From the NCBI GenBank assembly GCA_964474455.1, contig CAYYSU010000006.1, forward strand, positions 16,907-80,906: a DNA stretch of 64,000 nt. The letters are read 5' to 3'. Each line of letters starts with the position of its first letter. Position 1 is the first letter of the stretch. This DNA comes from BM520 sp964474455 (GTDB lineage Bacteria > Bacteroidota > Bacteroidia > Bacteroidales > BM520). Below the pieces are notes generated by a model, which was not told the origin of the DNA, did no database searches, and was given only the letters and a program-made list of their open reading frames with translations. Positions 38,425 to 47,492 of this stretch are shown here, piece after piece. The position numbers and the translations under genes are program-made.

Positions 38425-38515
38425 TGAAAATCATATCTGTAGATATAGTAAAGACTCTCTATAGTCGTGACGGAAATACTTGAATATATCGATATGAATT
38501 TTGTATCCCAATAGT

Positions 38516-39304
38516 TTATTTTGCTTTCTCTTTTTTTACGGCTTCAATAAATGCTTCTCCAATCCTTAACGAAAATGGATTTTGCTCGTAATTGAGCCTT
38601 TCGGGATGCCACTGTACGCCCAAAAGCCAACTTTTGTCTGTGGTGTCGGCCCATTGAATCACCTCCACAAATCCATCATGGCTTCTTCCTGTTATAAGCA
38701 GGGGAGGAGCGAGCTTTTCGACGCCCTGATGATGGTTGGTATTTACAACGCCAATTTTCGCTTCCGTGATACTGTGTAATAGGCTGTTTTCCGTGAGATA
38801 TACTGCATGGAAACAGGAGTCAGGATTGTCACAACGGTGTGTTTCAGGAACTGGATATTGTATTGGGATATCAGCATATAATGTTCCGCCCAGCGCCACA
38901 TTAATCATCTGCTCTCCGCGACAGATGCCCAAAACAGGAATGCCTCTCTCAATGGCGGTCATAAGTGCCTTGTATTCAAGAGTATCTCTTCTGCGGTCTA
39001 TGTAGCCACATAGAGCAGTATCTTGCTCTTTACCATACCATCCGGGGTAGATATCCGGTCCGCCGCATATCAAAAGTCCATCACAATCTTCAAACAGCAT
39101 CAATCCACTGTCTGTAGTAGTATGATACAAATCCACAAGCTCCACTGTGCTGTCGGCGGCAAGAATAAACTTGCCGTAGTTGCTGTAGTGTCCCTCTGTA
39201 GATAGTTTTGTAATACCAATCTTGATGGTCTCAGAGTCTTGCTCCCTGGTACATGCTGATACTGCCAGGATTAACAATAAAACATAAAATATATTTCTAT
39301 GCAT
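38516..39304 (-). CDS. C26-family glutamine amidotransferase-like lipoprotein
   Basis: A 262-residue protein with a lipobox (LLLILAVSAC, Cys18), so predicted to be an envelope lipoprotein. The body is a gamma-glutamyl-gamma-aminobutyrate hydrolase (PuuD)-like class I glutamine amidotransferase fold: LLICGGPDIYPGWYG, the nucleophile elbow LGICRGEQMINV (Cys128) and the His/Glu pair in GVQWHPERL. Family members hydrolyse gamma-glutamyl bonds. The substrate here is unknown. The lipoprotein signal is unusual for this mostly cytoplasmic family, although peptidase C26 lipoproteins exist in Bacteroidetes. Confidence 0.83.
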   Translation of the reverse strand: MHRNIFYVLLLILAVSACTREQDSETIKIGITKLSTEGHYSNYGKFILAADSTVELVDLYHTTTDSGLMLFEDCDGLLICGGPDIYPGWYGKEQDTALCGYIDRRRDTLEYKALMTAIERGIPVLGICRGEQMINVALGGTLYADIPIQYPVPETHRCDNPDSCFHAVYLTENSLLHSITEAKIGVVNTNHHQGVEKLAPPLLITGRSHDGFVEVIQWADTTDKSWLLGVQWHPERLNYEQNPFSLRIGEAFIEAVKKEKAK

Positions 39305-39322
39305 ACGGTTGTGATTTATATG

Positions 39323-39359
39323 AAAAAACTCCGGCGATGGGAGTGACCACCTGCCGGAG
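39323..39359 (-). terminator. strong terminator after the prohibitin-like gene
   Basis: On the minus strand CTCCGGC (39353-39359) pairs with GCCGGAG (39329-39335), followed by TTTTTT (39323-39328). It lies ~75 bases after the prohibitin-like stop. Confidence 0.75.
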
Positions 39360-39433
39360 CTGCAATGATCTTAGCAAATGTAATACAAAGATCAGGGGTT
39401 AAAACAAGGGGTTTTCAAGATTTTTTATAAGTG

Positions 39434-40270
39434 CTACTTGCTATCGCCAAGAATCAGTGGTAATCCATCTTTACTGTTGCCGATGATGACCACTTTACTG
39501 TTATCTGATTCTGAAAGCGTAACTGTTGCTTCAATACCTTTTTCACGAAGAATCTTGTCGGTGAGCGATGCGTTAATGATATCGTTGGCGCGGGCTTTAC
39601 CTTCTGCTTCAATAATCTGACGTTCAGCTTCTTTTGTAGCTTTCTGTAAACGGAATTCATACTCCAGAGACTCCTGCTCCTGCTTGAGTTTTGTTTCAAT
39701 GGCATTTTTTATTACCGTGGGGAGAGTTACTGAACGGATAAGAATTCTGTTTAGTTGTATATACTTATCATCAAGGATGAGTTTTGTTTCTTCATATATT
39801 TCATCCTGTATAGCATCACGTTCTGTGGAGTAAATCTGCTCAGGAGTGTATCTTCCGATAACACTTCTTACCGATGAACGTAGCGACGGTTTTACCACCC
39901 TGTTAAGATAGTCAGTTCCAATATTGCTGTGAAGCTTTGGCATATCATTTTCAATAGGTTCATACCATGCAGAAACATCTGTTGCGATCTCCAATCCGTT
40001 GCTGGATAAAACATTCATGGTTTCTGCCACCTCCTGCTGACGTGTCTCATAAACAATCATCTTATTCCATGGAGCAATGATGTGGAATCCCTCACTAAAA
40101 ATCTTATCCTGATCTACACCTCCTGCGAAAGTACGGAAAACCACTCCGCCGTGACCCGCCTGGATAGTCACAAACATCCTACTGCCGGAGGCAAGTAAAA
40201 TTATTCCCAGCACAACTATTACTGCAATGCTAATTGCTTTTTTTCTGTTTACTTCTACATAATCTGCCAT
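39434..40270 (-). CDS. prohibitin / SPFH-domain membrane protein
   Basis: A 278-residue membrane protein. A transmembrane segment lies at ~13-30 (ISIAVIVVLGIILLASG), the SPFH (band 7) domain at ~30-200, with the typical VVFRTFAGGV, FHIIAPW and VSAWYEP segments. A charged coiled-coil follows (KLKQEQESLEYEFRLQKATKEAERQ region). Prohibitin-like proteins assemble into membrane rings that organise microdomains or control proteases such as FtsH. A strong terminator follows on the minus strand; the upstream neighbour is the TonB receptor, with ~140 bases between. Confidence 0.9.
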   Translation of the reverse strand: MADYVEVNRKKAISIAVIVVLGIILLASGSRMFVTIQAGHGGVVFRTFAGGVDQDKIFSEGFHIIAPWNKMIVYETRQQEVAETMNVLSSNGLEIATDVSAWYEPIENDMPKLHSNIGTDYLNRVVKPSLRSSVRSVIGRYTPEQIYSTERDAIQDEIYEETKLILDDKYIQLNRILIRSVTLPTVIKNAIETKLKQEQESLEYEFRLQKATKEAERQIIEAEGKARANDIINASLTDKILREKGIEATVTLSESDNSKVVIIGNSKDGLPLILGDSK

Positions 40271-40411
40271 AATACTTTGTTTATTGTTTTTCTTTTTATA
40301 AAGATAGAAAAATTACCGTCAATTGGATCAAATAATGGGAGAGAGGTTACAAAAAAATTGTTTACTCTCTTTCACAGGACTAAACAGGTTCTATGCAAAA
40401 TAGTTTTGTGT

Positions 40412-42850
40412 TTAGAATAAAAAGGAGATGCCTCCCATGATATGCGTTCCGGCCTGAGGAAAGAAACCATCCATGCTATACTCTTCTCCGCCATAATAAT
40501 ATCTATAAATCCAGGCATTGGTTTCATACTGCTCATTGAAAATATTATTTACACTAAGATTAAAATAAATCTCTTTAAAGAGCTTGCTGCCTTTAATGGT
40601 GTAGTCGATGCTCACATCATTAACAAAATAGGGATCTAAAATATAATTTTCATTTGATGAGTTATCGAGATACTGCTTGCTGACATACTTGGAGATGATA
40701 TTTATATTCATATTCTCAAGGAAAGAAATAGTAAATGTATTGTTACCAGTAACTGCAGGCGAGAAGGATATATCAGTGCTCTCCGTATGCATGCTGTATT
40801 GATAGGGTTCCACTTCAGGATTATTCCAGTAGTCCCAGTTGTCTATATACGTAGTATAGTCAAGAATTTTGTTTTGACTCAGGGTGAGGTTAGCATTCCA
40901 TGACAGAAAATCGGTGATGATGGCGCGACCCATGAGCTCAAAACCTGCCCGGTAGCTGTTTGGTGCATTCTCCATGATAGGCTCACCGACGTTATTGATC
41001 TCACCTGTTAGCACCAACTGATCGCGGTATTTCATATGATAAAAGTTTATGCCGACAGTAGCCTTCATGCCCTGGAATTCATACCCGACCTCCAGGTTTT
41101 TAAGATGCTCAGGATTGGGTGTCATCTGCTGATCTGTATCAGTGAAGTTGTCGCGCGACGGCTCACGGTTGGATATTGCAAAACTGGCATAGGTTTTATG
41201 ATGACTGTTGATGCGATACATAACACCGGCCTTAGGGTTTAAGAAGTTATAGGTGTGCTGCTGCGAAATATCTGTCAGGTCATCACGCAAACCATCGATG
41301 GTGTAGTTGATATTTCTGTATTGAAGATCACCATAAATGCTAAATCCGTTATCAAGTGTGTAAATTGCCTTGGCAAAGGTGCTGAGATCTGTTTTGTAAC
41401 CATTGGACTCATACCAGTTTTTTTCCGGATCCACAACATCGGCAACCTCGGCCCATATCACCTTCCCGAAGTGATCACCATCATAAATGTTATACGCTGA
41501 GCCGTAACTTATGTCCCAGTTGCCGGGATTGTAATTCAATGACATTGTCCCGCCATAAAAATCGTTATCGAGCCATTTTCGGCGTATGAGATTGGTGCTT
41601 GAATTGAGAGAATCTTTACGAAAGATAACACCGTATTCATTTTGGTAACCGCTGTATTTCTGGTTGTTCTTGTAAGATTCATAGTATCCGGCTCCTTTTG
41701 TATAATGAAGTGCCGCGTTGAGGTTCAGATCTTTATTGAATTCGTAACTGTAGTGAAGCTGATAGTGATCCTGCTTATAGTTGTCGGTCTGGTTGTCGTA
41801 GAACCCTATCACTTCGCCATCGCTGTTTTCTATCTCTCCCGAAGGATTGTATCTCCTCTGATCACTGTTAAGCATATACGACGGTACACCGCTCCATGAC
41901 TGGTAAGTGGTCTCTGTGCCTGCAAATGTGATGAATTTTAGTAATGACTTCTTACCATAATAAGCTCCTGCTACGTAGTATGAACTTAGGTCTGACCACC
42001 CCCGGTTTACATAACCATCGGAAGAAATTTTTGACATTCTTGCGTCGAAAGCCCAGCGATCGTTCACAAGGCCTGTTCCTACTGCAACGTTGGCACGCAT
42101 GGTGTTGAACGACCCGCCACTGACATCGGTCTTTGCATAGGCCTTCTCATTAACATTGCTTGTAAGAACATTTACGGTGGCTCCAAAAGCGGCGGCGCCA
42201 TTTGAAGAAGTACCTACCCCGCGCTGGATCTGCATATTATTAACCGATGATGAGATGTCTGGCATATTAACCCAGAAGACATTCTGAGACTCCCCGTCAT
42301 TCACAGGGATGCCATTCATGGTGATGTTGATGCGCGTCATGTCAGTGCCACGAATACGAAAGCTTGTGTATCCTATACCGGCACCAGCATCGGAGTTGAT
42401 GATAAGTGATGGAGTGTTGGTGAGCAACATGGGCAGATCTTTGCCGAGATTCATTCTTTTTATCTCCTCACCGGTAATATTCTGATATGTTACAGGAGTG
42501 TTTCCCGAAGCTCTGGTAGCACGGATAATAACTCCTTCCTCAAGAATAGATGATGGCGTAAGCTGCACATCGATCTTGTAATTGCCGTTGACAGATATCT
42601 TTTTGGTAAACGTTTTATAGCCAATGTGGCTTACGCTAATAGTGTACTCTCCATTTTTTACATTATCAAATGAAAAGTTCCCACCCTCGCCCGAAACAGC
42701 GACGAAAAGATTGTTGTTGAGGATAACATGTGCCATGGACAACGGATCTCCGGTCAACTGGTCTGTGATAATCCCATTTACGGGATTCTGGCTGAAGCCT
42801 GCAAAGGCCAGCATCAAAAAAATTACTACTGTTGTTAATTTGTACATCAT
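40412..42850 (-). CDS. TonB-dependent outer-membrane receptor, probable thiamine uptake
   Basis: About 812 residues from the chosen start MMYKLTTVVIFLMLAFAGFSQ, a clear signal peptide. Next is a carboxypeptidase-regulatory-like domain (NGIITDQLTGDPLSMAHV ...), then a TonB plug (RGTDMTRINITMNGIPVNDGESQ, NNMQIQRGVGTSSNGAAAFG) and a ~550-residue beta-barrel ending in GISFLF, the C-terminal phenylalanine typical of barrel assembly. The open frame extends to 42949, but that part overlaps the TPP riboswitch, so I reject it. Because the riboswitch sits directly upstream, the transported substrate is probably thiamine or a derivative. No pnuT or thi gene is adjacent. Confidence 0.88.
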   Translation of the reverse strand: MMYKLTTVVIFLMLAFAGFSQNPVNGIITDQLTGDPLSMAHVILNNNLFVAVSGEGGNFSFDNVKNGEYTISVSHIGYKTFTKKISVNGNYKIDVQLTPSSILEEGVIIRATRASGNTPVTYQNITGEEIKRMNLGKDLPMLLTNTPSLIINSDAGAGIGYTSFRIRGTDMTRINITMNGIPVNDGESQNVFWVNMPDISSSVNNMQIQRGVGTSSNGAAAFGATVNVLTSNVNEKAYAKTDVSGGSFNTMRANVAVGTGLVNDRWAFDARMSKISSDGYVNRGWSDLSSYYVAGAYYGKKSLLKFITFAGTETTYQSWSGVPSYMLNSDQRRYNPSGEIENSDGEVIGFYDNQTDNYKQDHYQLHYSYEFNKDLNLNAALHYTKGAGYYESYKNNQKYSGYQNEYGVIFRKDSLNSSTNLIRRKWLDNDFYGGTMSLNYNPGNWDISYGSAYNIYDGDHFGKVIWAEVADVVDPEKNWYESNGYKTDLSTFAKAIYTLDNGFSIYGDLQYRNINYTIDGLRDDLTDISQQHTYNFLNPKAGVMYRINSHHKTYASFAISNREPSRDNFTDTDQQMTPNPEHLKNLEVGYEFQGMKATVGINFYHMKYRDQLVLTGEINNVGEPIMENAPNSYRAGFELMGRAIITDFLSWNANLTLSQNKILDYTTYIDNWDYWNNPEVEPYQYSMHTESTDISFSPAVTGNNTFTISFLENMNINIISKYVSKQYLDNSSNENYILDPYFVNDVSIDYTIKGSKLFKEIYFNLSVNNIFNEQYETNAWIYRYYYGGEEYSMDGFFPQAGTHIMGGISFLF

Positions 42851-42917
42851 TAAATCATTTAGTGTTAAACATCCAAATGACCGTTTAGAAGATTGTACAA
42901 GATCAGAAATTCTCATT

Positions 42918-42990
42918 TTCCTATACGGCATTACCCGCACCAGGTTCAATGGGTGTGATCTCAGCCCGTAATATTAGGGCACCCCTTCTT
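42918..42990 (-). promoter_or_regulatory. TPP riboswitch (THI element)
   Basis: On the minus strand the element reads GGGGTGCC, then GGCTGAGATCACACCCATTG, then GAACCTG and GGGTAATGCCG. These match the conserved core of the thiamine pyrophosphate riboswitch, including the CUGAGA and ACCUG segments. It ends ~70 bases before the TonB receptor start and should lower expression when thiamine pyrophosphate is abundant. Confidence 0.93.
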
Positions 42991-43136
42991 TTTAAGGTCT
43001 TTGTGCAAAATTATTACTTTATTTCTTAATAATGCAAAAAATAAGCAAGTAATAATATATTGTGTTGAAATGCACTGATATATAAACAGATCTCCCTTTT
43101 CGTGGTTTTTTTATACTTTTACAAAAAAACAAATCG

Positions 43137-43553
43137 ATGCAACTTATCATTATTAACGGTCCCAACCTGAACCTTACCGGAAAACGGGAAAAGGATATTT
43201 ATGGATCACAGAATTTTGATTCTTTAATGGAGAAATTACATAATGAGTATCCCGATCATAAGATTGATTATTTCCAGAGTAATGTGGAAGGTGAGATTAT
43301 TGATAAACTGCATGAAACAGGATTTTCTTTTGATGGAATAATTCTCAACGCAGGCGGTTATACGCATACTTCTGTTGCCATTGGCGATGCCGTGAAATCC
43401 ATTGACACCCCGGTAATAGAAGTTCACATGTCAAATGTTTTTTCTCGCGAAGAGTATCGCCATAAGAGTTTTATCTCACCGGGAGCAAGGGGAGTAATAT
43501 GTGGCTTTGGGATTGGGAGTTACCGCCTGGCCATAGAGTCATTTTTAGGATAA
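43137..43553 (+). CDS. aroQ: type II 3-dehydroquinate dehydratase
   Basis: A 138-residue enzyme that makes 3-dehydroshikimate. Signatures: INGPNLNLTGKREKDIYG (Arg17, catalytic Tyr22), NAGGYTHTSVAIGDA (71-85), and EVHMSN (His97). It complements aroB and aroA elsewhere in this window. The 3' end overlaps the convergent glycosyltransferase gene by 9 bases. A TACTTTTA sequence resembling a -7 element lies just upstream. Confidence 0.96.
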   Translation: MQLIIINGPNLNLTGKREKDIYGSQNFDSLMEKLHNEYPDHKIDYFQSNVEGEIIDKLHETGFSFDGIILNAGGYTHTSVAIGDAVKSIDTPVIEVHMSNVFSREEYRHKSFISPGARGVICGFGIGSYRLAIESFLG

Positions 43554-44567
43554 TTTATCGGGGTTCAGATCCCTGAAAGTTTTCTTGCCCTTGATAAAGT
43601 GTTCCACAACAATAGTCCCGTAATACATCCCTGAGACACGATCTTTGTGATTAAGATTTTTTCTTTTATACAGATTTTTTCTAATGCGTCTGATAAAGCT
43701 GAACTGTGCTCTTATAACGGCGAGGAAATCATTAAAGCCACCATCAAAAAGAAATTTTACCGATGCAATTAAGTCGAGACAAAACCGGAAAGTAATAACC
43801 GGAATAATCCTTCTTCGCGGAAGGTTCTTATACAGCATCACAATGTTGTTGCGCATGTTGAGGTAAGTTTTGTATGAGGATTGTTTTGGCAATGTGCCTC
43901 CTCCCACATGATACACTGTGCTCGCAGGTGTGTACATGATTTTATAGCCACTGTTTTTCAATCTCCAGCAGAAGTCAATCTCTTCCATGTGAGCAAAGAA
44001 ATCCTCATCTAAGCCGTCATATTTATGGTACAGGTCGGCACGTACAAACATACATGCCCCCGTGGCCCAGAAGACCTCGGAAACTTCATCGTATTGTCCC
44101 TCATCTTTTTCTATCTCCTGAAACAACCTACCCTTGCAGTAAGGGTATCCCCACTTGTCGATATAGCCACCTGCGGCACCTGCGTATTCAAAATGATCTC
44201 GCTGATAATATGAACGCAGCTTGGGTTGACATGCCGCAATCATGTGATCCGATTCCATTAGGTTCACAACAGGTTTTATCCAGTTTGGTGTTACCTCAAT
44301 ATCAGAGTTAAGGAGCACGTAGTAATCTGCTTTTACCTCTTTCAGAGCATCATTATAGCCTTTTGCGAATCCGCCGTTGGTGATATTCTGAATTACACGT
44401 ACATTGGGAAACTCTTTCTCCATGAATTCGATGGAGCTGTCGGTGGAGCCATTATCAGCAACAATAACTTCAGCATCTCTTCCGGTATTTTTGATCACCC
44501 CGGGGAGGAATTTCTCCAGGAATAATCTTCCGTTCCAGTTTAAAATTACTACTGCTGTCTTTGCCAA
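43545..44567 (-). CDS. family 2 glycosyltransferase
   Basis: A 340-residue GT-A fold transferase. Motifs: VVILNWNGRLFLEKFLPG, VIVADNGSTDSSIEFM (nucleotide-sugar binding), NGGFAKGYNDAL and VLLNSDIEV (DxD-like), and HMEEIDFCWRL. This matches rhamnosyltransferase-like family 2 enzymes that extend surface polysaccharides from nucleotide-sugar donors at the inner face of the membrane. A lipid A acyltransferase gene lies 63 bases upstream on the same strand. Donor and acceptor are unknown. Confidence 0.88.
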   Translation of the reverse strand: MAKTAVVILNWNGRLFLEKFLPGVIKNTGRDAEVIVADNGSTDSSIEFMEKEFPNVRVIQNITNGGFAKGYNDALKEVKADYYVLLNSDIEVTPNWIKPVVNLMESDHMIAACQPKLRSYYQRDHFEYAGAAGGYIDKWGYPYCKGRLFQEIEKDEGQYDEVSEVFWATGACMFVRADLYHKYDGLDEDFFAHMEEIDFCWRLKNSGYKIMYTPASTVYHVGGGTLPKQSSYKTYLNMRNNIVMLYKNLPRRRIIPVITFRFCLDLIASVKFLFDGGFNDFLAVIRAQFSFIRRIRKNLYKRKNLNHKDRVSGMYYGTIVVEHFIKGKKTFRDLNPDKLS

Positions 44568-44630
44568 GGTGATGCTCTTTGAGATGATTGTTTAACGATA
44601 ATAATGCCGGTGTAAAGATAACAAAAATGT

Positions 44631-45527
44631 TTAGTTAATGAGCTTTTCGCCCTCCCGCATCTGGTGTTTCCATCTTTTATGTGACCATAACCAAATCTCA
44701 GGATTCTCTTTTATATGATCTTCAAGCATATGTATATGTCGTAGGGTTATTTCATACTCTTTTGTTTGTTTTGGATTGTTGGTGATGATCTCAAAATCCA
44801 ATTCATACAATCCTTGTTTGGGCTTGTACGAACGCATGAATACCACCGGCATATCAAGCGTTTTTGCTATCTTCTCGGTGCCGAGGAAAAAGGGAGTATC
44901 CTGGTTTAAAAATGTCGTCCAGAAATTTATCTCTCCACGGGCAGGAGTCTGATCACCAAGTATCAAACTATATGAAAAATTTTTTCTGTTTTTTATCAGA
45001 TGACGAAATGCATCTTTGTATGGTATTATAGAACCTGAAATCTTGCGCAGACGAAGGGTGTTGGTCATATAGTTCTCGAAGAATTTGTCTTTTAGAGGTT
45101 TTGTCAGAACAATACCGCAGTCAGGGTATGCGATGCTGATACGTTTTCCTATCCACTCCCAGTTTCCCAGATGTCCTGTTACTATTAAAAAGCTTCTTTT
45201 CTCTGTGAAGAATGGCTCCAGCACCTGAGGATTTTTAAGTATCACGTGTTTTTCCAGTTTACCCGGGGAGAGGTGTCTGAATTTTATTGTTTCATGGATG
45301 ATATCCGCCAGGTTCAGATAAAACCGTTTTGCAATAATGTGGCGCTCCTTACTGCTTTTCTCGGGGAATGCATGGCGGAGATTCTCGTCAACGACATCTC
45401 TTCTATATTTTATAATATTAAAGAGAGCAAACCTCAGCGGATAGGATAAAGCATATAGGATAAAAACAGGAAGTGCTGCAATAATCCACAGCACTCCGGT
45501 AATAAAATGTTTATGAATACTATTCAT
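44631..45527 (-). CDS. lipid A biosynthesis acyltransferase (LpxL/HtrB family)
   Basis: A 298-residue membrane-associated acyltransferase. An N-terminal hydrophobic segment lies at ~10-30. The catalytic HX4E motif is GHLGNWEW (His119, Glu124), and a later LGDQTPARGEINFWTTFL matches the family. It adds a secondary acyl chain to the lipid A precursor, linking it to the lpx genes at the start of the window. It is 5 bases downstream of the GWxTD gene, so probably co-transcribed with it. Confidence 0.9.
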   Translation of the reverse strand: MNSIHKHFITGVLWIIAALPVFILYALSYPLRFALFNIIKYRRDVVDENLRHAFPEKSSKERHIIAKRFYLNLADIIHETIKFRHLSPGKLEKHVILKNPQVLEPFFTEKRSFLIVTGHLGNWEWIGKRISIAYPDCGIVLTKPLKDKFFENYMTNTLRLRKISGSIIPYKDAFRHLIKNRKNFSYSLILGDQTPARGEINFWTTFLNQDTPFFLGTEKIAKTLDMPVVFMRSYKPKQGLYELDFEIITNNPKQTKEYEITLRHIHMLEDHIKENPEIWLWSHKRWKHQMREGEKLIN

Positions 45528-45532
45528 CAGAT

Positions 45533-47014
45533 CTAATAGGGCGAGTTATACTCATCCATTATTTGGTTGCCGTAATATTGCATGTTTTCGCCGAATTCAT
45601 TGTCGTAGTTTGAGTCACCTTTTGTTGGCCAGCGATACAGGCGTTCAAGCCAGTGTGGGTTCTGAACCTCTTCATGACAGTTGCTGTGCAGCAGCTCATA
45701 AGTGTTAGTGGCAATATCATGGGAGTAGAAAACAAACTTAACGTCGCGCTGACTTCCTATATCGTAGTAATGCCATATTTGATAAGGATAAATAGTGGAG
45801 TTGAGGACATTCCCGACAACATGATCGGGTTGGCCATATTTGCAGATGTAGTAACCTCTGGCGGTTTCATAACCACGGTTTTTACCATTGCTAAACTTTT
45901 TCTGGGCGTGTTGAACCAGTTTGTAGTACTCATTCCATTCATATGCTGCGTTTGATCCGGCTCTTTGTATCCAAAATTCAACAAAAAACCTCTCTAAAGA
46001 TTCTCTATCTGTCGTTGGGGCTTTATGTTTTATAAACATCGCCTCCGAATTACTACTCCTTGGAATTAGTGAACGAGCCGCTTCTCTCAGACTGTCAAGA
46101 GTTGTTGTATTCTGAACAAAAGAACTTTCGGTAGAAAAGCTGTTAACACCGTCAACAACTATATCGCGACGCGGATTGCTGCGCTGGATCAACTTTTTTT
46201 GACTTGTAATAAGTTCATTGTTTCGGTTGCGGACTTCCACAACTATATTGAAGTTTCCTGATGGTATATTGGCGAGATCGAATTTTTTGAGAATCATAGA
46301 GGCACTTTGTGCTGTTTTTTTATTCATCGAAGCCAGATTTTCCATCCTCATTCCCGACTCCTTGTTTTCAACAAATGTTGAAACAACATATTGTGCATCA
46401 GCACCAAGCACTTTATCAGTATTGTATATCTCTGCAAAGAAAATCAGTTCGTTACGCGTGTCAGGGTAGAAGTTAAATACTCCGGGGATGATATTGTAGC
46501 CGCCGCGCGTGAGCATCGTGATTTCTGTGGCTTCCGAGTAGCTGTCCACAAGCATGATGTCGGAAATCATAACCTCTTTGTCGTTGTAGTTGATTGCTAT
46601 TTTCTGACTGGTTTTGAGAGGCTTTTTGTCGGTGTGTTTATCTGACACCTCGTACTCCATAATATATTCACCATTGGGAAGCATATATCGCTGCTGATCC
46701 ATGAAGTTAATCATCCTGTGAACGTTGCTCAGGGTATCGGTGAGCTCAGGGCTGTTAAATTCGTATTTGTTGAATTCGATTATTTTATCCCCTTGTTTAA
46801 AAAGCACCAGTACCTCTATGGTAGCCTGGTATTTATTATTTTTATTTTTGATAAAAGTGGCGCCATTGCCTTCCACCATCATATAGGTTTCTATGTATGG
46901 ACTTTCGCCCGGTATGTTGAAGGTAGAGAAATTGATATGAGCCCTAATGCCTTCTGCCTGTGCAGAAAAAAGCGCCAGGAATAATAATGCAGATAGTAAG
47001 TATAATTTTTTCAT
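45533..47014 (-). CDS. GWxTD-domain secreted protein
   Basis: A 493-residue exported protein; signal peptide MKKLYLLSALLFLALFSAQAEG. The C-terminal part (~345-460) shows the GWxTD-domain pattern known from Bacteroidetes and Acidobacteria: FFVEFWIQRAGS, YKLVQHAQKKFSNGKNRGYETARGYYICKYGQPD and YQIWHYYD. The central region is beta-rich. The domain has no established reaction. It heads a two-gene unit with the lipid A acyltransferase, which hints at an envelope role, but that is inference. Confidence 0.82.
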   Translation of the reverse strand: MKKLYLLSALLFLALFSAQAEGIRAHINFSTFNIPGESPYIETYMMVEGNGATFIKNKNNKYQATIEVLVLFKQGDKIIEFNKYEFNSPELTDTLSNVHRMINFMDQQRYMLPNGEYIMEYEVSDKHTDKKPLKTSQKIAINYNDKEVMISDIMLVDSYSEATEITMLTRGGYNIIPGVFNFYPDTRNELIFFAEIYNTDKVLGADAQYVVSTFVENKESGMRMENLASMNKKTAQSASMILKKFDLANIPSGNFNIVVEVRNRNNELITSQKKLIQRSNPRRDIVVDGVNSFSTESSFVQNTTTLDSLREAARSLIPRSSNSEAMFIKHKAPTTDRESLERFFVEFWIQRAGSNAAYEWNEYYKLVQHAQKKFSNGKNRGYETARGYYICKYGQPDHVVGNVLNSTIYPYQIWHYYDIGSQRDVKFVFYSHDIATNTYELLHSNCHEEVQNPHWLERLYRWPTKGDSNYDNEFGENMQYYGNQIMDEYNSPY

Positions 47015-47251
47015 CGTTTCATTATTTAGATTACAAAGATACTACAAAACCCTGAGAGGCGGTGAAGCATCTATATTGGAATAACCAATTTTGACCTATA
47101 ATGTTGTTAAAAAAATGAAAAAGGAGGCCTTTGATATTTTCATTTTAGGTTAGTGAGGCGATATCAAAAAAGAACATATTATACATACAGGATGTTTTTT
47201 TGTGATTCTCAGGGCTTTGGCATCAAGGGGGTAATTTTTTTTTCTTGAAAG

Positions 47252-47281
47252 TTTGCAGAAACGAAAAAAATACTACTTTTG
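47252..47281 (+). promoter_or_regulatory. promoter of tRNA-Ser
   Basis: A TTTG (47252-47255) and TACTTTTG (47274-47281) are 18 bases apart, the Bacteroidetes -33/-7 arrangement, ending 5 bases before the tRNA. This is the best-formed promoter I see in the window. Confidence 0.65.
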
Positions 47282-47286
47282 CCGAC

Positions 47287-47371
47287 GGAGAATTGGCAGA
47301 GTGGTCGAATGCGGCGGTCTTGAAAACCGTTGTACCGCAAGGTACCGGGGGTTCGAATCCCTCATTCTCCG
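47287..47371 (+). tRNA. tRNA-Ser (anticodon UGA)
   Basis: An 85-base cloverleaf. The acceptor stem GGAGAAT pairs with ATTCTCC and the discriminator is G, as expected for serine. The anticodon loop is CTTGAAA with anticodon TGA, and the long variable arm (TGTACCGCAAGGTACC region) is typical of class II tRNA-Ser. T-loop GGTTCGAATCC. CCA is not encoded. An integrase gene lies ~120 bases downstream, so its 3' end is the likely phage attachment site. Confidence 0.97.
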
Positions 47372-47374
47372 CGA

Positions 47375-47415
47375 AAGACCCGAAACGAACTGAATTACAG
47401 TTTGTTCCGGGTCTT
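47375..47415 (+). terminator. long hairpin just after tRNA-Ser
   Basis: AAGACCCG...ACGAACT pairs with AGTTTGT...CGGGTCTT: ~17 bp with one mismatch and one wobble, 7-base loop. Only GACCGTTTT follows, so it is a tRNA terminator or part of the attachment site rather than a perfect rho-independent terminator. Confidence 0.5.
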
Positions 47416-47492
47416 GACCGTTTTAAATGGACGCGAACCGGACAAGACTTAGTCAGGAAATTGGACACTTTTTACCTCTTCTGGTAAAAAAA

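Noticed and set aside
42851..42949. N-terminal extension of the TonB receptor
   Set aside because: It overlaps the TPP riboswitch and would hide the signal peptide.
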